From Ruegeria_B marisflavi (lineage in GTDB: Bacteria; Pseudomonadota; Alphaproteobacteria; Rhodobacterales; Rhodobacteraceae): a stretch of DNA of 64,000 nt. The translations under genes and the position numbers were made by a program. The stretch is from contig NZ_JAOVQN010000001.1 in NCBI RefSeq assembly GCF_025673445.1, positions 325,411 through 389,410 of the forward strand. The letters are read 5' to 3'. This document shows, one piece after another, positions 60,439 through 64,000 of this stretch (position 1 is its first letter; each line of letters begins with the position of its first letter). The notes under the pieces are model-generated. The model saw only the letters and a list, made by a program, of their open reading frames with translations. It was not told the DNA's origin and made no database searches.

Positions 60439-61343
60439 TATTTTGCGCCATGTGCATCCAGCAAATCGGAGATAAAGACATCTACGACCTTGTTGTCGCG
60501 TCCACCGCGCCTAGTGATCAGGTGAAAGTCCAATTCGGTTCCGATCCTGTCTGGCAGGAGCGAACAAACCAGACCTTTATCTTGCCATATCTGTGCGAAA
60601 TGCGTCGGCAGGAACCCAAGGTACTGCCCTGACAGCACGAACAGCATGGCGGCATCCATGTCCTCGGTAAACACGGATGGGGCGGGCATGGAGGAAGGTT
60701 TCTTGAGGATCTGTTCCAGGGCGGTGCCGGACGACACCATGGAGTGACTGCCAAGGTCCCGCAGCAGGCGATCTTCGTCGGTAATCTGCGCCAATGGATG
60801 ATCGCGAGCGCAATAGAGCGCGACATTCTCGGTGAATAGCCGGGTATAGTCCAGCCCCGGTATGCGGGCTGGAAACAAGCCGATGCTCAGATCGTAGCGA
60901 CCATCCAAGGTGCGGCTTTGCTGTTCGGCCGAGCGCGTTTCTTCGAGCCGGAAGGTCACCTTGTTGGGGCGTGTCTGAAACTTGCGGATCGTGTTCGGCA
61001 GACGGAAGGCAGGATTGGTGGCCATGTTTGCCTGCAATCCGATCTTTACCTCTCCGACCAGTCGGTTCTGTATCTCGGCGGCGGTCAGGTTGAAGTTGCT
61101 GAAAGCACCCAAAACCGTTTGTGCGGCCTCATAGACCGCTTTCCCTTGGTCGGTGATGCGGAACCCTGAGCGACCACGCTGGCACAGGGTCATGCCCAGC
61201 TGCTCTTCGAGCTCTTTCATCTGAATGCTGATCGTGGCCGCCGACATATTCAGAACGCCCTGTGCCGAGACAAACCCGCCGCAATCGACAACCGTCACAA
61301 ACACCCTGAGCTTGCGGATCGAGTTTTCGTGGAGGCTCAGCAC
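60438..61343 (-). CDS. LysR-family regulator divergent from the ureohydrolase
   Basis: A LysR-type protein of about 301 residues from GTG 61343 opens with LSLHENSIRKLRVFVTVVDCGGFVSAQGVLNMSAATISIQMKELEEQLGMTLCQRGRSGFRIT. This start puts the HTH where LysR proteins normally have it; an ATG at 61430 (56 codons into the open frame's start) would add an unusual leader, so it is less likely. The SD for GTG is weak. It is divergent from the agmatinase-family gene (112-base A/T-rich gap), and probably controls it, possibly along with the TctC gene. Confidence 0.8.
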   Translation of the reverse strand: MLSLHENSIRKLRVFVTVVDCGGFVSAQGVLNMSAATISIQMKELEEQLGMTLCQRGRSGFRITDQGKAVYEAAQTVLGAFSNFNLTAAEIQNRLVGEVKIGLQANMATNPAFRLPNTIRKFQTRPNKVTFRLEETRSAEQQSRTLDGRYDLSIGLFPARIPGLDYTRLFTENVALYCARDHPLAQITDEDRLLRDLGSHSMVSSGTALEQILKKPSSMPAPSVFTEDMDAAMLFVLSGQYLGFLPTHFAQIWQDKGLVCSLLPDRIGTELDFHLITRRGGRDNKVVDVFISDLLDAHGAK

Positions 61344-61455
61344 GGTTTGTTTCTTTAGAGATCGAAAAATATGGTTTCTATATTTTGGATTTATCGAAGT
61401 GATTTTTCCATGAAAATCTGACCTTGCCATAAACCTTGGATAGGAAGTTACCGTC

Positions 61456-62487
61456 ATGACTGCGATAAACCTCGACCGCCTGCGCGCGCTGGCGGAAAAA
61501 TCCGATCTCAACGACCAGGTGCTGCAGGCCTATCTGGACAGCGGAGTGGCGCATGGCGGCGACAAACGGGAACATGTGGCCCCCTATGCGGGAATCTCCT
61601 CGTTTTTGCGTGCGCCGTTACAGGATGGGTTTGCCGGTCTAGATATCGCGATACTTGGCGTTCCCTTTGATCTGGCAGTGACAAACCGGCCTGGTGCCAG
61701 ATTCGGACCTCAGCAGGTCCGGGAGTTTTCGGTTCTGGCTGCGGGTCCTAAAAACCATGCGACCGGAATTATTCCGGGCACTTTGGCGCGTTTCGCCGAT
61801 TGCGGCGATGTCCCGATTGCGAGCACCTACAATCTGGAACAGGCAACTCGGGAAATCGAAGATTACTACCAAACGGTCGCTGACGCGGGCGTTCTGCCGC
61901 TGTCGGTCGGCGGCGATCATTCGATCAGCTATCCCATTCTCAAGGCTGTCGGTCGCGATGCGCCTGTCGGACTGATCCATATCGATGCCCATGCCGATAC
62001 CGGGGGGCCATTCAACGGATCCAGGTTCCACCATGGCGGGCCGTTCCGCAATGCAGCACTGGCCGGCGTCCTCGACCCGGAACGCACGGTTCAAATCGGC
62101 ATCAGGGGCCGCGCGGAACCGCACTGGGATTTTTCCTATGACAGCGGCATGCGGGTGATCCATATCGAGGAATTTTACCAGATGGGCCTGGCAAACGTGT
62201 TGGAAGAGGCCCGCAGCATTGTTGGCACGGGTCCCACATACATCTCATTTGATGTCGACAGTATCGACCCGGCTTTCACGCCGGGAACCGGCACGCCGGA
62301 AATTGGCGGGTTGCTGCCACGCGAGGTTCAGGCATTGATCCGGGGGTTCCAGGGGCTGAACCTGGTCGGGGCGGATGTGGTCGAGGTTTCTCCGCCATAC
62401 GACCGAGCGGGAAACACCGCCCTGGTCGCAGCAACGATCCTGTGGGAACTGCTTTGCATTCTCTCTTTTGCGGTATCTCGAAGATGA
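61456..62487 (+). CDS. Agmatinase-family ureohydrolase
   Basis: This 343-residue manganese ureohydrolase has LSVGGDHSISYPILKAV near residue 152, LIHIDAHADTGGPFNG near 172 and SFDVDSIDPAFTPGTGTPEIGG near 260, the metal-binding motifs. Its C-terminal part resembles guanidinobutyrase and guanidinopropionase, so substrate may be agmatine or a guanidino acid. The family is usually 305-320 residues; the extra length here is N-terminal. The gene ends close to the edge of an IS fragment, and the last few residues (FAVSRR) may differ from the original. Confidence 0.88.
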   Translation: MTAINLDRLRALAEKSDLNDQVLQAYLDSGVAHGGDKREHVAPYAGISSFLRAPLQDGFAGLDIAILGVPFDLAVTNRPGARFGPQQVREFSVLAAGPKNHATGIIPGTLARFADCGDVPIASTYNLEQATREIEDYYQTVADAGVLPLSVGGDHSISYPILKAVGRDAPVGLIHIDAHADTGGPFNGSRFHHGGPFRNAALAGVLDPERTVQIGIRGRAEPHWDFSYDSGMRVIHIEEFYQMGLANVLEEARSIVGTGPTYISFDVDSIDPAFTPGTGTPEIGGLLPREVQALIRGFQGLNLVGADVVEVSPPYDRAGNTALVAATILWELLCILSFAVSRR

Positions 62488-62617
62488 TGAGAGCATGTGA
62501 TCGAAACGGAGCAGTGTGAATGGCGGCGTTGGCACTTTCAACTGGTCAGCCCGGCTCCTGCCTATTTCGATTGGCAGACTTGCCGTTGCGCTAAACTGTG
62601 GCACCGGCTTCCCATTA

Positions 62618-63078
62618 GGTTCCAGACTCATTGATCGCCAAAGCCAGAACATGACGGTTGCAGCGAGGGCGACTGCGGAGAGGAAGGTTTTGGCGCACCT
62701 GTCGTAGCGGGTCGCGATGCGGCGCCACTCCTTCAATCTGCCGAACATGATCTCGATGCGGTAACGCCTCTTGTAACGATGCTTATCGTAGCGGACGGCC
62801 TTGCCTCGCGACTTTCGGCCCGGGATGCATAGGCGTATCCCTTTGTCTTTCAACGCTTCCCTGAACCGGTCCGCATTATAGCCCCGGTTCGCGATCATCC
62901 AGTCGACAAAGGGCAGACTGCCCAGCAGGGCGGCGGCTCCGGTGTAGTCGCTGACCTGGCCTGCTGGTATGAAGAACTTCAGGGGCCGCCCCTTGGCATC
63001 GGTGACGGCATGCCGCTTGGTGTTGAGCCCGCCCTTCGTTCTGCCAATCAGACGCCCGCGCTGGTCGGCGGAAGCCAG
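62618..63078 (-). pseudogene. IS5-family transposase fragment, 3' part
   Basis: On the minus strand, from a frame break near 63078 down to about 62620, the translation is clearly the end of an IS5-family transposase: GRLIGRTKGGLNTKRHAVTD, LPFVDWMIANRGYNADRFRE and HRYKRRYRIEIMFGRLKEWRR, ending AATVMFWL. The usual stop after FWL is missing (TGG where TGA would be expected), so the open frame continues into the ureohydrolase gene. The catalytic N-terminal half is absent. AGGTTCCAGACTCATTG at about 62618-62634 is a candidate for the original right end. Confidence 0.85.
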
Positions 63079-63091
63079 TCACTCCATCGAA

Positions 63092-63214
63092 GCCGACGAC
63101 CTCGCGCCAGACGCCCCGTGCCAGCCCGAGGCAGTCGCATCCGACGCCCTTGAGGCTCGCTTGGTCATGATACGGCGTGCCCAGCCAGAACCGTGCAATG
63201 GCGATAACGGGCTC
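63092..63214 (-). pseudogene. Relic of a GTA-type NlpC/P60 peptidase
   Basis: In another minus-strand frame, just 5' of the transposase fragment, the codons read EPVIAIARFWLGTPYHDQAS, then KGVGCDCLGLARGVWREVVG, about 41 residues. These match the start of the phage/gene-transfer-agent NlpC/P60 cell-wall peptidase, including the catalytic Cys in GCDCLG. The downstream two-thirds, with the His, is missing; the IS fragment begins directly after it. Confidence 0.75.
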
Positions 63215-63290
63215 GGTAGTAGTTCTATGTTTTTGGATGATCACCACGAGCGTAGTTTCTTGCAATACAAGTTGTGTAGTGATCGGAGAG

Positions 63291-63677
63291 ATGCGCATGC
63301 GAAAACTGTTTGCTTTCCCCATTTTTCTGGGGCTGAGCGTCGCCACTCATGCTCAGCCAGCCCTCGAATGTCCCCCGGGGCCTTTTGAATGTGTTCCATG
63401 GAACCCGCCCGGAGGCGGGGGAAACCCTGCGCCGCCGCCGCCACCATTCTTCGAAATTCAACCTAGGTTCATTCAGCCCGAGAGCTTCCAAGGATATGTG
63501 GCACGAGGAGATGGCGCCACACTGCAAATTACAGAACAGGCCGCGCCAGAAGCGGTACGTGACGTGTTGGAGCGATATCAAGGTTCCATGGATTCGGCCA
63601 AACGGCTCTGTTGCACAAATCGGCTGATAGTCGAGGCTCCCCTTTCCCCGGACAGAGTCATCCCACGGGTTTCGTGA
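63291..63677 (+). pseudogene. Small secreted protein cut by an IS element
   Basis: From ATG 63291 the protein begins with a signal peptide (MRMRKLFAFPIFLGLSVATHAQ) and a proline-rich stretch (PPGGGGNPAPPPPPFF). Native codons run to about 63603, ending YQGSMDSAK; the next bases are the IS terminal repeat, so the last 25 codons to the stop at 63677 come from the IS. The native C-terminus is therefore lost, or the gene is truncated. No family recognised. Confidence 0.6.
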
Positions 63678-64000
63678 TGGGTATGCCGAGCGCGGTATAG
63701 CCGTTGAGTACGGCGATGCGGACCTGGAGCTCTGCGACCTGACGGTCGAAGTCCCGTGCCATGAACCGCTGGCCCAGCAGTTTCACACAATGCATCTTCG
63801 TCTCGACGCGGCTTCGGCGGTGATATCCGCTCCATCGTCGCCAGAGGGCGCGGCCCAGGTATTTTGACGCCCGCAGGGCTTCATTTCGGGCCATGGCTCC
63901 GGCGGTGACGGTCTTCCACGGCTTTGCATTCTTGCGGGGCGGGATGACAGCGTGCGCGCCGCGGTCGGCGATGGCGTCGTGGCACTTGCGGGTATCGTAG
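63604..64000. mobile_element. IS5-family insertion sequence, left end, running off the window
   Basis: The terminal sequence GGCTCTGTTGCACAAAT (63604-63620) resembles IS5-group inverted repeats, and a transposase gene follows on the minus strand to the window edge. The second end and any target duplication are outside the window. Confidence 0.8.
63658..64000 (-). CDS. IS5-family transposase, C-terminal part
   Basis: The open frame enters from the right edge and ends at 63658. It contains DTRKCHDAIADRGAHAVIPP, WKTVTAGAMARNEALRASKY and VETKMHCVKLLGQRFMARDF, typical of the C-terminal part of IS5-group transposases in Rhodobacteraceae, including the DDE-end region (the glutamate in VETKMH). About 113 residues are visible with no frame break. 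Confidence 0.85.
   Translation of the reverse strand, partial: YDTRKCHDAIADRGAHAVIPPRKNAKPWKTVTAGAMARNEALRASKYLGRALWRRWSGYHRRSRVETKMHCVKLLGQRFMARDFDRQVAELQVRIAVLNGYTALGIPITKPVG

Overview
The window reads as chromosomal DNA of a marine Rhodobacteraceae (Roseobacter group) bacterium, most like Ruegeria (formerly Silicibacter). Grounds: GC content that looks above 60 percent, TRAP, Liv-type and Tct-type solute transporters, a benzoyl-CoA epoxidation (box) cluster, an Irr-type operator at an mbfA gene, an Anbu proteasome-like cluster, and a relic of a gene-transfer-agent NlpC/P60 peptidase. The genus is inferred from gene content and was not tested by a search.

Aromatic catabolism fills the left 26 kb. 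Bases 406-8667 (minus strand) look like one operon: homoprotocatechuate 2,3-dioxygenase, a PLP aromatic-amino-acid decarboxylase, an HpaI-type aldolase and a five-gene branched-chain-type ABC importer. It is divergent from a MarR/HpaR regulator, with a perfect 16-bp palindrome between them. Bases 9693-11422 hold gentisate 1,2-dioxygenase and fumarylpyruvate hydrolase. Bases 11743-25578 form a benzoate regulon: a TRAP transporter, a feruloyl-CoA-synthase-like ligase, benzoate-CoA ligase, an alpha/beta hydrolase, a DUF309 protein, boxC, boxB, a 58-residue four-cysteine protein, boxA and boxR. A 12-bp operator-like motif (GCA, six mostly A/T bases, TGC) recurs eight times in four gaps: before the TRAP genes, before the benzoate ligase, before boxC and before boxR. 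This looks like the BoxR regulon. boxD (semialdehyde dehydrogenase) and maleylpyruvate isomerase are not in the window.

Bases 25663-42249 are mostly core functions: a YcaQ-like glycosylase, a LacI/GntR regulator, tRNA-Arg(CCT), an AEC transporter, the iron exporter MbfA, a TetR regulator, rpsO, an RTX-repeat protein, DUF1643, truB, a DUF2233 protein and rbfA, with dapB divergent. They are followed by the four-gene Anbu cluster and a DEAD-box helicase with a repetitive basic tail.

Bases 42399-58385 carry an SDR, two unrelated-looking ornithine-cyclodeaminase-family proteins, pepT, S-formylglutathione hydrolase, soluble transhydrogenase, LysR regulators, YaiI/DUF188, a GFA protein, an EamA exporter, a HAD hydrolase, an MFS transporter and zapE. 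The last 5.6 kb is accessory and decaying: a gene-poor kilobase, an orphan TctC-type binding protein, a LysR regulator divergent from an agmatinase-family ureohydrolase, then an IS5-family fragment, a relic of a GTA-type peptidase, and a small secreted-protein gene cut by a second IS that runs off the window.
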